NCBI GenBank assembly: GCA_964543995.1
Contig: CAZJBB010000070.1
Coordinates: 1-13,959 of the forward strand
Length of the DNA stretch: 13,959 nucleotides
Direction: 5' to 3'
Source: CAIXTV01 sp964543995
GTDB taxonomy: Bacteria; Bacteroidota; Bacteroidia; Bacteroidales; CAIXTV01
Shown here piece after piece: positions 6,749 through 13,764 of the stretch. Position numbers and translations under genes: made by a program. How positions within the stretch are numbered: position 1 is the first letter of the stretch; every line of letters begins with the position of its first letter. Under the pieces are notes generated by a model, which searched no databases, was not told the DNA's origin, and saw nothing but the letters and a program-made list of their open reading frames with translations.

Positions 6749-7267
6749 TTAACCGTTGAACACTTTATTTAATTCAATACCTCTTACCTGAGCAATGGTA
6801 AATGGATCGCGCATTTGAATTAAAGCATTTATCGTCGCTTTAACCACAGAGTGAGAGTTTGATGAACCTTTTGACTTAGCAAGTACATCTTTAACTCCAA
6901 CACTTTCCAATACTGCACGCATTGCTCCACCAGCAATAACTCCTGTTCCAGGGGCAGCCGGTTTTAAGAACACCAATGCGCCGCTGTATTTACCTTCCTG
7001 AGCATGCGGTAAGGTTCCTTTTAAGATAGGTACTTTAATGAGATTTTTCTTAGCATCTTCAATTCCTTTGGCAATAGCGGAAGTTACTTCCTTTGCTTTA
7101 CCTAATCCATAACCTACAACACCGTTTTCATTTCCCACAACAACAATAGCAGAGAAGCTAAAAGTACGACCCCCTTTGGTAACTTTGGTAACACGATTGA
7201 TACTAACGAGTTTATCGATGAACTCTATTTCAGTTGACTTAACTTTTTTAATGTTTACGTTTGACAT
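6749..7267 (-). CDS. rpsE: 30S ribosomal protein S5 (uS5)
   Basis: S5 lies at the mRNA entry channel with S3 and S4 and affects decoding accuracy. The 172 residues show the N-terminal double-stranded-RNA-binding-like domain at about 13-78: IDKLVSINRVTKVTKGGR, then VVGYGLGKAKEV. The C-terminal domain follows at about 90-160, with GTGVIAGGAMRAVLESVGV (107-125) and KGSSNSHSVVKATINAL (133-149). The loop KVTKGGR, where accuracy mutations occur in other bacteria, looks ordinary. The upstream AGGA is only 4 bases from the ATG, too close for a convincing Shine-Dalgarno site. Confidence 0.98.
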   Translation of the reverse strand: MSNVNIKKVKSTEIEFIDKLVSINRVTKVTKGGRTFSFSAIVVVGNENGVVGYGLGKAKEVTSAIAKGIEDAKKNLIKVPILKGTLPHAQEGKYSGALVFLKPAAPGTGVIAGGAMRAVLESVGVKDVLAKSKGSSNSHSVVKATINALIQMRDPFTIAQVRGIELNKVFNG

Positions 7268-7280
7268 AATTTCCTAATTG

Positions 7281-7643
7281 TTAGAATTTTAAACCACCTT
7301 CTCTTGCCGCGTCAGCCAAAGATTTTACTCGTCCATGATATAAATATCCATTTCTGTCGAAAACAACAGTTGAAATTCCATTTTCAATTGCTTTTTCAGA
7401 AATTAATTTACCTACACACTTTGCTTGTTCTATTTTATTGATATTTCTAGGAACCGCTTGGTTGTTGAGAGAGGTTGCAGCAACCAAAGTTTTGCTATTT
7501 ACATCATCAATAATTTGAGCGTAAATTTCCTTGTTACTGCGAAAAACAGTTAAACGGGGATGTTCGGCTGTGCCCTTCACCACCTTTCTGATTCTCCTTT
7601 TTATTGTTAGTCGTCTTGCCGCTTTTCTATCTTTAATAGCCAT
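7281..7643 (-). CDS. rplR: 50S ribosomal protein L18 (uL18)
   Basis: L18 binds 5S rRNA and, with L5, attaches it to the central protuberance. The 120 residues are normal for the family. The basic start RKAARRLTIKRRIRKVVKG leads to HPRLTVFRSNKEIYAQIIDD (28-47). The protein ends with VVFDRNGYLYHGRVKSLADA and AREGGLKF, the conserved closing segment. The gene sits between rplF (30 bases upstream) and rpsE (13 bases downstream), in the standard spc order. Its leader is A/T-rich with no Shine-Dalgarno motif. Confidence 0.98.
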   Translation of the reverse strand: MAIKDRKAARRLTIKRRIRKVVKGTAEHPRLTVFRSNKEIYAQIIDDVNSKTLVAATSLNNQAVPRNINKIEQAKCVGKLISEKAIENGISTVVFDRNGYLYHGRVKSLADAAREGGLKF

Positions 7644-7673
7644 TATTCAATTTTTTTTATAATGATTCAATTT

Positions 7674-8231
7674 TTATTTATCGGAAGCTGATTTTCCTGA
7701 TTTCTTACGAACAACTTCACCAGCAAAACGAATCCCTTTTCCTTTATAAGGTTCAGGTTTACGTAAGGATCTGATTTTTGCAGCTACTTGTCCTATCAGT
7801 TGCTTGTCTATAGATTGTAAAATAATGGATGGATTTTTACCTCTTTCAGCAGTAGTCTCAACTTTAATTTCGGTAGGTAATTCAACAATAATATTGTGTG
7901 AATATCCTAAAGAAAGTTCAAGTAATTGACCGGTTGCTGTGGCTTTATAACCCACGCCCACCAATTCCTGAGTAATTTTAAAACCTTCAGAAACACCTTT
8001 AACCATGTTGAACAATAATGCTCTATATAAACCATGTTTGGCTTTATGAGTTTTTTGTTCGCTATGTCTTTCCAAAAGAAGTTGACCTTCTTCCACTTTT
8101 AAAGTGATAATTGGATCCACAAGCTGGCTAAGTTCACCTAAAGGGCCTTTAACGCTTACTAAATTTTTTTCTGATATATTTACCTGAACCCCAGTAGGAA
8201 GTTGGATAGGTAATTTTCCGATTCTTGACAT
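7674..8231 (-). CDS. rplF: 50S ribosomal protein L6 (uL6)
   Basis: L6 lies near the factor-binding site of the large subunit, by the sarcin-ricin loop and the base of the stalk. The 185 residues hold the two tandem L6 folds, about 1-82 and 83-175. Visible signatures are MSRIGKLPIQLPTGVQV, VKGPLGELSQ (27-36), GVGYKATATGQLLELSLGYS (92-111), and the strongly conserved RKPEPYKGKGIRF near 156-168. Its C-terminus is short and basic. It is the only gene in the window with a clear Shine-Dalgarno sequence, AGGAGA, ten to eleven bases before the start. Confidence 0.98.
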   Translation of the reverse strand: MSRIGKLPIQLPTGVQVNISEKNLVSVKGPLGELSQLVDPIITLKVEEGQLLLERHSEQKTHKAKHGLYRALLFNMVKGVSEGFKITQELVGVGYKATATGQLLELSLGYSHNIIVELPTEIKVETTAERGKNPSIILQSIDKQLIGQVAAKIRSLRKPEPYKGKGIRFAGEVVRKKSGKSASDK

Positions 8232-8240
8232 GAATTCTAT

Positions 8241-8246
8241 TCTCCT
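8241..8246 (-). promoter_or_regulatory. Shine-Dalgarno sequence for rplF
   Basis: On the minus strand these bases read AGGAGA, complementary to the anti-Shine-Dalgarno end of 16S rRNA, with about 9 bases between it and the rplF ATG at 8231. It falls in the 18-base gap after the rpsH stop. Nearly every other leader in the cluster is A/T-rich without such a motif, as expected in Bacteroidota, where the anti-SD is largely hidden on the ribosome. The site may therefore be functional for this gene alone or a chance match. Confidence 0.6.
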
Positions 8247-8249
8247 GTA

Positions 8250-8648
8250 TTAGCTAATAAAACATAAAACTTCACCACCAATATGCTGCACTTTTGCCTC
8301 TTTATCAGTCATCAACCCTTTTGAAGTTGAAATGATAGCAACGCCCAACCCGTTCAATACTCTTGGCATTTCTTCAGCACTGGTATATCTACGCAAACCG
8401 GGTTTGCTGATACGGTCTAATTTGGTAATCGCCGGCATTTTTGTAATAGGATGGTATTTTAAAGCAACCTTTATGGTTCCGGGTTTGGTTTCATCTTCGA
8501 ATTTAAAATTCAAGATATAACCTTTTTCAAAAAGTATTTTAGTGATTTCTTTCTTAACCTTTGATGAAGGAATTTCAACCACTTTATGATTGGCCATGAT
8601 GGCGTTTCTGACTCTTGTTAGATAATCTGCAATAGGATCTGTAACCAT
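8250..8648 (-). CDS. rpsH: 30S ribosomal protein S8 (uS8)
   Basis: S8 binds 16S rRNA helix 21 and is needed for central-domain assembly; in E. coli it also represses the spc operon by binding mRNA near rplE. The 132 residues start MVTDPIADYLTRVRNAIMAN and contain IPSSKVKKEI (26-35). They also carry ISKPGLRRYTSAEEMPRVLN and GLGVAIISTSKGLMTD, the conserved RNA-binding C-terminal half. Whether an S8 operator exists here cannot be told by eye; no clear hairpin mimic of helix 21 was seen near the rplE start. Confidence 0.98.
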   Translation of the reverse strand: MVTDPIADYLTRVRNAIMANHKVVEIPSSKVKKEITKILFEKGYILNFKFEDETKPGTIKVALKYHPITKMPAITKLDRISKPGLRRYTSAEEMPRVLNGLGVAIISTSKGLMTDKEAKVQHIGGEVLCFIS

Positions 8649-8680
8649 TTTACAATATATATTTTAATATAAACTTTCTT

Positions 8681-8950
8681 TTACCAACTCGCTTTTCTTA
8701 CTCCCGGAATGAGTCCATTGAGTGCCATTTCTCTAAAATTAATACGAGAAACACCGAACTGACGCATATATCCTTTTGGACGACCGGTTAATTGACAACG
8801 ATTATGAAGTCTAATCGGACATGCATTTTTAGGTATTTTTTGCAATGCGGTGTAATCTCCGGCAGCCTTTAATGCAGCTCTTTTTGTTGCGTACTTGGCA
8901 ACCATTTTGGCTCTTTTTACTTCACGCGCTTTAATTGATTCTTTTGCCAT
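8681..8950 (-). CDS. rpsN: 30S ribosomal protein S14 (uS14), zinc-free form
   Basis: S14 is a head protein of the small subunit near the A site. With the ATG at 8950 it has 89 residues, starting MAKESIKAREVKRAKMVAKY and ending NGLIPGVRKASW, both family hallmarks. LTGRPKGYMRQFGVSRINFRE (55-74) contains SRINF where the zinc type has CRICF. Two cysteines remain (C44, C52) but not the four-cysteine set, so this is the longer zinc-independent type. An in-frame ATG at 8986 would overlap rplE by 29 bases and add an unrelated leader peptide, so I rejected it. It follows rplE by 7 bases. Confidence 0.97.
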   Translation of the reverse strand: MAKESIKAREVKRAKMVAKYATKRAALKAAGDYTALQKIPKNACPIRLHNRCQLTGRPKGYMRQFGVSRINFREMALNGLIPGVRKASW

Positions 8951-8957
8951 TGGAATA

Positions 8958-9512
8958 TTATTTTTGAGTTTTAAATGGTAAGCCAAATTCTTTTAGCAAG
9001 GAGTAACATTCTTTGTCGGTACGAGATGTAGTAACAAAAGTAATATCAAGCCCTGCAATCTTTTGAATTTTATCAATGTCGATTTCCGGAAATATGATTT
9101 GCTCTGTAATTCCAAAAGTGTAATTTCCATGTCCATCAAATCCTTTATCATTGATGCCTCTAAAGTCTCTAATACGAGGAACAGCAACAGAAACCAAACG
9201 ATCTAAAAATTCATACATTTTATCCCCTCTTAAGGTAACTCTAACACCAATAGGCATTCCCTTACGAAGTTTAAAATTCGAAATATCTTTTTTAGATTTG
9301 GTTTGAACCGCTTTTTGACCGGCAATCATGGTCATTTCATTTTGACCACTTTCGATTAATTTTTTGTCGGCGATAGCTGCACCTAATCCTTGGTTAAGGC
9401 AAATCTTGTGCAGTTTTGGAACCTGCATATGATTTTTATACGAAAATTGCTTTTGTAAAGCCGGAATTACTTCTTCCGTATATTTTTTCTTTAATCTTGG
9501 TGTGTAAGTCAT
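8958..9512 (-). CDS. rplE: 50S ribosomal protein L5 (uL5)
   Basis: L5 binds 5S rRNA and touches the P-site tRNA and S13 at the subunit interface. The 184 residues begin YTPRLKKKYTEEVIPALQKQF. They contain KICLNQGLGAAIADKK (36-51, the phylum version of the KIVVNMGVG motif), FKLRKGMPIGVRVTLRG, and DFRGINDKGFDGHGNYTFGI with EQIIFPEID. Its ATG overlaps the rplX stop codon by one base in the form TAATG, which suggests coupled translation of the pair. Confidence 0.98.
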   Translation of the reverse strand: MTYTPRLKKKYTEEVIPALQKQFSYKNHMQVPKLHKICLNQGLGAAIADKKLIESGQNEMTMIAGQKAVQTKSKKDISNFKLRKGMPIGVRVTLRGDKMYEFLDRLVSVAVPRIRDFRGINDKGFDGHGNYTFGITEQIIFPEIDIDKIQKIAGLDITFVTTSRTDKECYSLLKEFGLPFKTQK

Positions 9513-9826
9513 TATTTTATAACCTCCCCTGATTTTTTTGAATATCTAACTAATTTATCTTTTTCTAATCTGCGTCCTACTCGGGTGGCATTGCCTTTAG
9601 CATCCACCAGCATGAGATTCGAAATATGAATCAGCGATTCTTGTTTAATAATTCCACCGTTAGGTGTCTTGGCAGTGGGTTTACTGTGTTTCGATACCAT
9701 ATTGATACCTTCCACCATCGCCATGTTTTTTTCGCGTTTTATCATCAGTACCTTACCTTGCTGACCTCTTGAGTCACCGGCAATCACTTTAACGATATCA
9801 CCCTTTTTAATATTTAACTTCTGCAT
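9512..9826 (-). CDS. rplX: 50S ribosomal protein L24 (uL24)
   Basis: L24 starts 50S assembly and later sits at the tunnel exit. It has 104 residues from the ATG at 9826. The KOW motif lies near the N-terminus (KKGDIVKVIAGDSRGQQG, 7-24), followed by VEGINMVSKHSKPTAKTPNG and the strand ESLIHISNLMLVD. An in-frame GTG two codons upstream (9832) could add Met-Asp; I prefer the ATG because family members usually start M-x-K-L-x-I-K-K-G-D. The stop shares one base with the rplE start. It follows rplN by 12 bases. Confidence 0.97.
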   Translation of the reverse strand: MQKLNIKKGDIVKVIAGDSRGQQGKVLMIKREKNMAMVEGINMVSKHSKPTAKTPNGGIIKQESLIHISNLMLVDAKGNATRVGRRLEKDKLVRYSKKSGEVIK

Positions 9827-9838
9827 ATCCACAATATT

Positions 9839-10207
9839 TTACAGCACTTCTGGTGCTAATGATACTATTTTCATAAATTGTTTTTCGCGTAATTCGCGGG
9901 CAACAGGTCCAAAAATACGGGTACCTCTTAACTCTTCGGTTGCTGTTAGCAGTACAACTGCATTATCATCAAAACGAATGTAAGATCCGTCGTTTCTTCT
10001 CACTTCTTTCTTGGTTCTAACAATTACTGCCTTGCTTACCGTTCCTTTTTTAACGTTTCCTGAAGGAATGGCATCTTTAATGGTGACAATAATTTTATCT
10101 CCTAAGGATGCATAGCGTTTTTTTGTACCGCCCAGAACTCTGATACAGAGGGCCTCTTTGGCACCGCTATTATCAGCAACTATTAATCTTGATTCTTGTT
10201 GTATCAT
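9839..10207 (-). CDS. rplN: 50S ribosomal protein L14 (uL14)
   Basis: L14 lies at the subunit interface, forms bridges to 16S rRNA, and in many bacteria is the docking site of the silencing factor RsfS. The 122 residues are the exact family length. MIQQESRLIVADNSGAKEAL, RVLGGTKKRYASLGDKI (23-39) and AIPSGNVKKGTVSKAVIVRT (46-65) are all typical. So are FDDNAVVLL and the end RIFGPVARELREKQFMKIVS followed by LAPEVL. It is classically the first gene of the spc operon; here only 3 bases separate it from the rpsQ stop, so there is no room for a separate promoter in the gap. Confidence 0.98.
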   Translation of the reverse strand: MIQQESRLIVADNSGAKEALCIRVLGGTKKRYASLGDKIIVTIKDAIPSGNVKKGTVSKAVIVRTKKEVRRNDGSYIRFDDNAVVLLTATEELRGTRIFGPVARELREKQFMKIVSLAPEVL

Positions 10208-10210
10208 AAC

Positions 10211-10468
10211 CTATTTTGCTCTTTCAAGGATTTCAACCATTCTCCAACATTTGTTTTTACTTAGCGGACGGGTTTCGGAAAACTTCACGGTATCGCCAAT
10301 GTTGGTTTCATTTTTTTCATCATGCACCATAAACTTCGAAGTCTTTTTAACAAACTTTCCATAAATGGGGTGCTTAATTTGGCGTTGCTCAACAACAACA
10401 ATAGATTTATCCATTTTGTTGCTTACCACAACTCCTACTTTTTCTTTTCTTAATTTACGCGTTTCCAT
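10211..10468 (-). CDS. rpsQ: 30S ribosomal protein S17 (uS17)
   Basis: S17 is an early-binding OB-fold protein in the small-subunit body. With the ATG at 10468 it has 85 residues, starting METRKLRKEKVGVVVSNKMD. It contains HPIYGKFVKKTSKFMVHDE (33-51) and GDTVKFSETRPLSKNKCWRM (58-77), which matches the RPLSKTKRW motif of the family. A longer frame starting at 10546 would overlap rpmC by 65 bases and add 26 residues unlike any S17, so I rejected it. It ends in TAG, unlike most genes here. Confidence 0.97.
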   Translation of the reverse strand: METRKLRKEKVGVVVSNKMDKSIVVVEQRQIKHPIYGKFVKKTSKFMVHDEKNETNIGDTVKFSETRPLSKNKCWRMVEILERAK

Positions 10469-10481
10469 TAAATTCACTGCT

Positions 10482-10694
10482 TTATAATTTATCTGTTGCT
10501 GGTTGTTCGATTTGTCTTTTGCGAATCTCGGTTTGAATTCTTGCAACAGCCTTACGATAACTCTTAATTTTATTAGGATTTTCTAAAGGGGAAACAGCAT
10601 GATTCAATTTTAATTTAACGAGCTGTTTTGTTTCTTCTTCTAATCTTTCTGCCAATTCTTTTGACGAAAGTTCTTTAATAACTTCTTGTTTCAT
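10482..10694 (-). CDS. rpmC: 50S ribosomal protein L29 (uL29)
   Basis: L29 is a small, mostly helical protein at the tunnel exit beside L23, part of the docking platform for trigger factor and SRP. The 70 residues form two predicted helices: about 4-35 (KELSSKELAERLEEETKQLV) and about 42-63 (KIKSYRKAVARIQTEIRKRQ). The link between them contains NHAVSPLENPN, in the place of the family's xGQLENPx turn. It lies 6 bases after rplP and 13 bases before rpsQ, the normal order. Confidence 0.97.
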   Translation of the reverse strand: MKQEVIKELSSKELAERLEEETKQLVKLKLNHAVSPLENPNKIKSYRKAVARIQTEIRKRQIEQPATDKL

Positions 10695-10700
10695 CGTTTA

Positions 10701-11135
10701 TTAATTTGATTCTTCAACATAATCTCTTCTAACTACAAATCGGGTAAGAACAGGAAGTTTTTGAGCTGCCAAGCGAAGCGCTTCCTTTGCCACATTCATG
10801 GGAACTCCTTCTGCTTCGAAAAGGATACGTCCGGGATGAACCATGGCTACAAAATATTCCGGAGCACCTTTACCTTTACCCATACGAACTTCGGCTGGTT
10901 TTTTGGTAATGGGTTTATCAGGGAATATTCTGATCCAAATTTGTCCTTCACGTTTCATATATCTTGTAAGAGCTTGTCGAGCTGCTTCTATTTGACGACC
11001 TGTCATCATGCAACCGTCCAAAGATTTAATTCCAAATGAACCAAAAGCTAATTCTGTTCCTCTTTTCGAATTGCCCTTCATTTGGCCTTTACCTTTCTGA
11101 ACCTTTCTGTATTTTGTCTTTTTAGGCTGTAACAT
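10701..11135 (-). CDS. rplP: 50S ribosomal protein L16 (uL16)
   Basis: L16 binds near the A-site tRNA elbow and completes the active large subunit. The 144 residues begin MLQPKKTKYRKVQKGKGQMK and carry GNSKRGTELAFGSFGIKSL (21-39). They continue with TGRQIEAARQALTRYMKREG, then KPAEVRMGKGKGAPEYFVAM (79-98) and HPGRILFEAEGV. The Arg of VRMGKGKG is residue 84, matching E. coli R81, the residue hydroxylated by a 2-oxoglutarate oxygenase there; whether that happens here is unknown. It follows rpsC by 32 bases. Confidence 0.98.
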   Translation of the reverse strand: MLQPKKTKYRKVQKGKGQMKGNSKRGTELAFGSFGIKSLDGCMMTGRQIEAARQALTRYMKREGQIWIRIFPDKPITKKPAEVRMGKGKGAPEYFVAMVHPGRILFEAEGVPMNVAKEALRLAAQKLPVLTRFVVRRDYVEESN

Positions 11136-11167
11136 TTATGATAAAGTTTTATGTTGAATTTTTAAAA

Positions 11168-11881
11168 TTATCTTCTTTTTCTATTATTGCTTTTGTTGCG
11201 TGGATTTGGCGTATGCGCTTCTTTCACTTCACTGGTTAATGGAACCAATTCGCGTTTGCCATATACAATCCCTTTACAAATCCATACTTTAATTCCAATT
11301 CTACCATAAGTGGTATGGGCTTCGGCTAAAGCATAATCGATATCTGCTCTCAAGGTATGCAAAGGCGTACGTCCTTCTTTAAACTGCTCACTACGAGCCA
11401 TTTCAGCACCACCCAAACGACCTGAAATCATTACTTTAATTCCTTCAGCACCTATCCTCATTGTTGAAGCAATGGAGGTTTTTAATGCTCTACGGAAAGA
11501 AATTCTACCTTCTATCTGTTTAGCAATGGTTGAAGCCACGATATAGGCATCTAACTCAGGACGTTTAATTTCTGAAATGTTGATTTGAACTTCCTTATTG
11601 GTAAGTTTTTTCATTTCTTCTTTCAGCTTATCTACTTCCTGACCACCTTTTCCGATAATAAGGCCCGGACGAGCGGTATTAATAGTAACGGTAACTAATT
11701 TTAACGTTCTTTCAATAACGATTTTAGAAATTCCTGCTTTTTGTAAACGAGCATTCAAATATTTTCTAATCTTGTTATCTTCAACAAGTTTGCTATCGAA
11801 TTTTTTACCACCAAACCAATTAGAGTCCCATCCTCTGATGATACCTAATCTAATTCCTACTGGATTGACTTTTTGTCCCAT
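11168..11881 (-). CDS. rpsC: 30S ribosomal protein S3 (uS3)
   Basis: S3 lines the mRNA entry channel and helps unwind mRNA structure. The 237 residues start MGQKVNPVGIRLGIIRGWDS. The KH domain has the GKGG loop at 77-80 within RPGLIIGKGGQEVDKL. The C-terminal domain has GRISFRRALK (125-134), whose R130, R131 and K134 correspond to the helicase-site residues R131, R132 and K135 of E. coli, and SGRLGGAEMARSE (153-165). The tail is basic (NPRNKSNNRKRR). It lies between rplV and rplP with gaps of 13 and 32 bases. Confidence 0.98.
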   Translation of the reverse strand: MGQKVNPVGIRLGIIRGWDSNWFGGKKFDSKLVEDNKIRKYLNARLQKAGISKIVIERTLKLVTVTINTARPGLIIGKGGQEVDKLKEEMKKLTNKEVQINISEIKRPELDAYIVASTIAKQIEGRISFRRALKTSIASTMRIGAEGIKVMISGRLGGAEMARSEQFKEGRTPLHTLRADIDYALAEAHTTYGRIGIKVWICKGIVYGKRELVPLTSEVKEAHTPNPRNKSNNRKRR

Positions 11882-11894
11882 CTAAATTATGATA

Positions 11895-12296
11895 TTATTT
11901 AACGTTTTTACTATTAATTGTCATGGTCACATGGTTGGAGCGCTTTCTAATTCTGTAGCCTCTACCCTGAGGAGCCGTACGTAAGCGTTTCAATACTCTT
12001 CCACCATCTACAAATACACTTTCTACACACAGGTTGCTTTCTTCTATGCGTTTTCCTTCATTTTTTGCTTGCCAATTGGCAATGGTTGAAAGAAGCAATT
12101 TATATAATTTTGCAGAGGATTCTTTAGAGCTGTGTTTTAACACGTAAAGTGCTTTTTCAACTTCCATTCCGCGAATAAGATCAGCCATTAAACGAGTTTT
12201 ACGAGGCGAGGTAGGATTGTTATACAATTTCGCCATGTAAGTCGTCTTTTTCTGCTCTTTAATGATTTCGGCTTTGTTATGTTTTCTGGTTCCCAT
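11895..12296 (-). CDS. rplV: 50S ribosomal protein L22 (uL22)
   Basis: L22 binds all 23S rRNA domains, and its long beta-hairpin lines the peptide exit tunnel, where macrolide-resistance changes occur in other species. The 133 residues include a phylum-typical N-terminal extension of about 20 residues before MAKLYNNPTSPRKTRLMADL. Then come IRGMEVEKALYVLK and the hairpin at about 95-121 (FVDGGRVLKRLRTAPQGRGY, followed by RIRKR). The hairpin looks intact, with no insertion or deletion I can see. I kept the ATG at 12296 because relatives also start MGxRK. Confidence 0.97.
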   Translation of the reverse strand: MGTRKHNKAEIIKEQKKTTYMAKLYNNPTSPRKTRLMADLIRGMEVEKALYVLKHSSKESSAKLYKLLLSTIANWQAKNEGKRIEESNLCVESVFVDGGRVLKRLRTAPQGRGYRIRKRSNHVTMTINSKNVK

Positions 12297-12312
12297 CGAA
12301 CTATAATTTTAC

Positions 12313-12585
12313 TTATTTTTTACCTTTATTACCTGCATGTCCCCTAAATATACGAGTAGGAGCAAATTCTCCGAGTTTGTGACCTACCATGTTTTCGGTA
12401 ACATACACAGGAATGAATTTATTCCCGTTGTGTACAGCAATGGTTTGCCCAACAAAATCAGGAGAAATCATGGAAGCTCTAGACCAAGTTTTTACAACGG
12501 TTTTCTTTTTTGATTCAACCAAATCGAGAACTTTCTTCTCTAATTTGTACTCAATGTATGGACCTTTTTTTAATGAACGACTCAT
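12313..12585 (-). CDS. rpsS: 30S ribosomal protein S19 (uS19)
   Basis: S19 pairs with S13 in the 30S head and contacts the A-site finger of 23S rRNA. The 90 residues match the family length. MSRSLKKGPYIEYKLEKKV is the conserved start. TWSRASMISPDFVGQTIAVH (34-53) and the block MVGHKLGEFAPTRIFRGHAG (66-85) are almost invariant in bacteria. It lies between rplB (20 bases upstream) and rplV (16 bases downstream). Its leader has no Shine-Dalgarno motif. Confidence 0.98.
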   Translation of the reverse strand: MSRSLKKGPYIEYKLEKKVLDLVESKKKTVVKTWSRASMISPDFVGQTIAVHNGNKFIPVYVTENMVGHKLGEFAPTRIFRGHAGNKGKK

Positions 12586-12605
12586 AATGTTAGCTCGTAA
12601 TTAGA

Positions 12606-13430
12606 TTATTTTTTCTTTCTTTCAATAATAAACATATTGGATGCTTTTTTCTTGCTTCTGGTTTTGAAACCTTTTGCCGGCATACCTTTTCTCGAACGTG
12701 GATGGCCTCCAGAGGCTCTTCCTTCACCTCCACCCATGGGGTGATCTACTGGATTCATAACCACACCTCTCACTCTTGGACGTCTTCCTAACCAACGGCT
12801 TCTTCCTGCTTTTCCAGAAACTTCCAAGCTATGGTCAATGTTTGAAACCATACCTACCGTTGCTTTACAAGTACAAAGAATCATTCTGTTCTCTCCGGAA
12901 GGCATTTTCAAGATGGCATACTTACCGTCTCTCGACATAAGTTGCGCATACGTGCCTGCACTTCTTGCTAATTTAGCGCCTTGACCCGGACGAAGTTCAA
13001 TATTATGAATAATGGTTCCAAAGGGAATTTCTTCTAAGAAAAGGGTGTTACCGATTTCTGGAGCAACTCCTTTTCCACATTCAATTTTTTGACCCACCTT
13101 TAATCCGTGAGGAGCAATTTTATATCTTTTTTCACCATCAGCAAAGAAAACAAGTGCAATACGTGCAGTACGATTTGGATCATACTCAATGGTTTTAACT
13201 ATTGCAGGAATCCCTTCTTTATCATTTTTAAAATCAATGATACGAAAAGCACGCTTGTGACCACCACCAATATAGCGCATGGTCATTTTGCCCTGGTTAT
13301 TTCTACCACCCGATTTACTGATTCCGGTGATTAAACTTTTCTCTGGTGTGGAGGTAGTAATTTCATCATAAGTACTGATTACTTTAAACCTCTGACCTGG
13401 AGTAACTGGTTTATATTTTTTTAAAGTCAT
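12606..13430 (-). CDS. rplB: 50S ribosomal protein L2 (uL2)
   Basis: L2 is one of the oldest large-subunit proteins, needed for subunit joining and for peptidyl transfer. The 274 residues show the OB-fold domain and the SH3-like domain (about 60-200), with GGRNNQGKMTMRYIGGGHKR at 41-60 and IELRPGQGAKLARSAGTYAQ at 144-163. The C-terminal segment NPVDHPMGGGEGRASGGHPR (226-245) contains His230, which corresponds to E. coli H229 near the peptidyl transferase centre. The second His of E. coli DHPH is Met here, which I recall as usual in this phylum. It starts 4 bases after rplW. Confidence 0.98.
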   Translation of the reverse strand: MTLKKYKPVTPGQRFKVISTYDEITTSTPEKSLITGISKSGGRNNQGKMTMRYIGGGHKRAFRIIDFKNDKEGIPAIVKTIEYDPNRTARIALVFFADGEKRYKIAPHGLKVGQKIECGKGVAPEIGNTLFLEEIPFGTIIHNIELRPGQGAKLARSAGTYAQLMSRDGKYAILKMPSGENRMILCTCKATVGMVSNIDHSLEVSGKAGRSRWLGRRPRVRGVVMNPVDHPMGGGEGRASGGHPRSRKGMPAKGFKTRSKKKASNMFIIERKKK

Positions 13431-13434
13431 TTAT

Positions 13435-13725
13435 TTAGATATTGCTATAAAAATCAATAGTTTCACCATCTTTTATCTTAATAATCGCTTTTTTAAGCGC
13501 ATTGGTTCTGCCTTCTAATACACCTGTTTTGGTGAATTTTGTTTTGGCTTTCCCCGGACGAATCATCGTACTTACTGAACAAACCGTAACTCCGTATAAT
13601 TCTTCAATTGCTTGTTTAATCTGCAATTTATTTGCTTTTTTGTGAACGATAAAGCCATAACGGTTTAACTTTTCACCCAAACCCGTCATCTTTTCGGTAA
13701 TCAAGGGCTTTATAATAACATTCAT
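13435..13725 (-). CDS. rplW: 50S ribosomal protein L23 (uL23)
   Basis: L23 sits at the tunnel exit and is the main docking site for trigger factor and SRP. The 96 residues begin MNVIIKPLITEKMTGLGEKL and continue YGFIVHKKANKLQIKQAIEE (23-42). Then come LYGVTVCSVSTMIRPGKAK and the basic hairpin KFTKTGVLEGRTNALKKAII, the typical rRNA-binding loop. It lies 39 bases after rplD and 4 bases before rplB, so rplW and rplB are probably translated in close succession. Confidence 0.97.
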   Translation of the reverse strand: MNVIIKPLITEKMTGLGEKLNRYGFIVHKKANKLQIKQAIEELYGVTVCSVSTMIRPGKAKTKFTKTGVLEGRTNALKKAIIKIKDGETIDFYSNI

Positions 13726-13764
13726 CTCTTTTTAGTTTTCTTGTTAATAAAATTCTCTGCCTAA

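Noticed and set aside
8951..8986. Longer rpsN start (adds 12 residues)
   Set aside because: It overlaps rplE by 29 bases, and the added residues are not part of S14; MAKES at 8950 is the family start.
8993..9187. Minus-strand 64-codon frame inside rplE
   Set aside because: It is out of frame within a strongly conserved gene and looks like a shadow frame.
9827..9832. GTG start for rplX two codons upstream
   Set aside because: Possible, but the ATG at 9826 fits the family N-terminus better.
10469..10546. Longer rpsQ start (adds 26 residues)
   Set aside because: It overlaps rpmC by 65 bases, and the extra peptide has no likeness to S17.
10761..11039. Plus-strand 92-codon frame opposite rplP
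   Set aside because: It is antisense to rplP, has unlikely composition (many Phe, His, Cys) and no supporting signals. Other plus-strand frames were rejected for the same reason.
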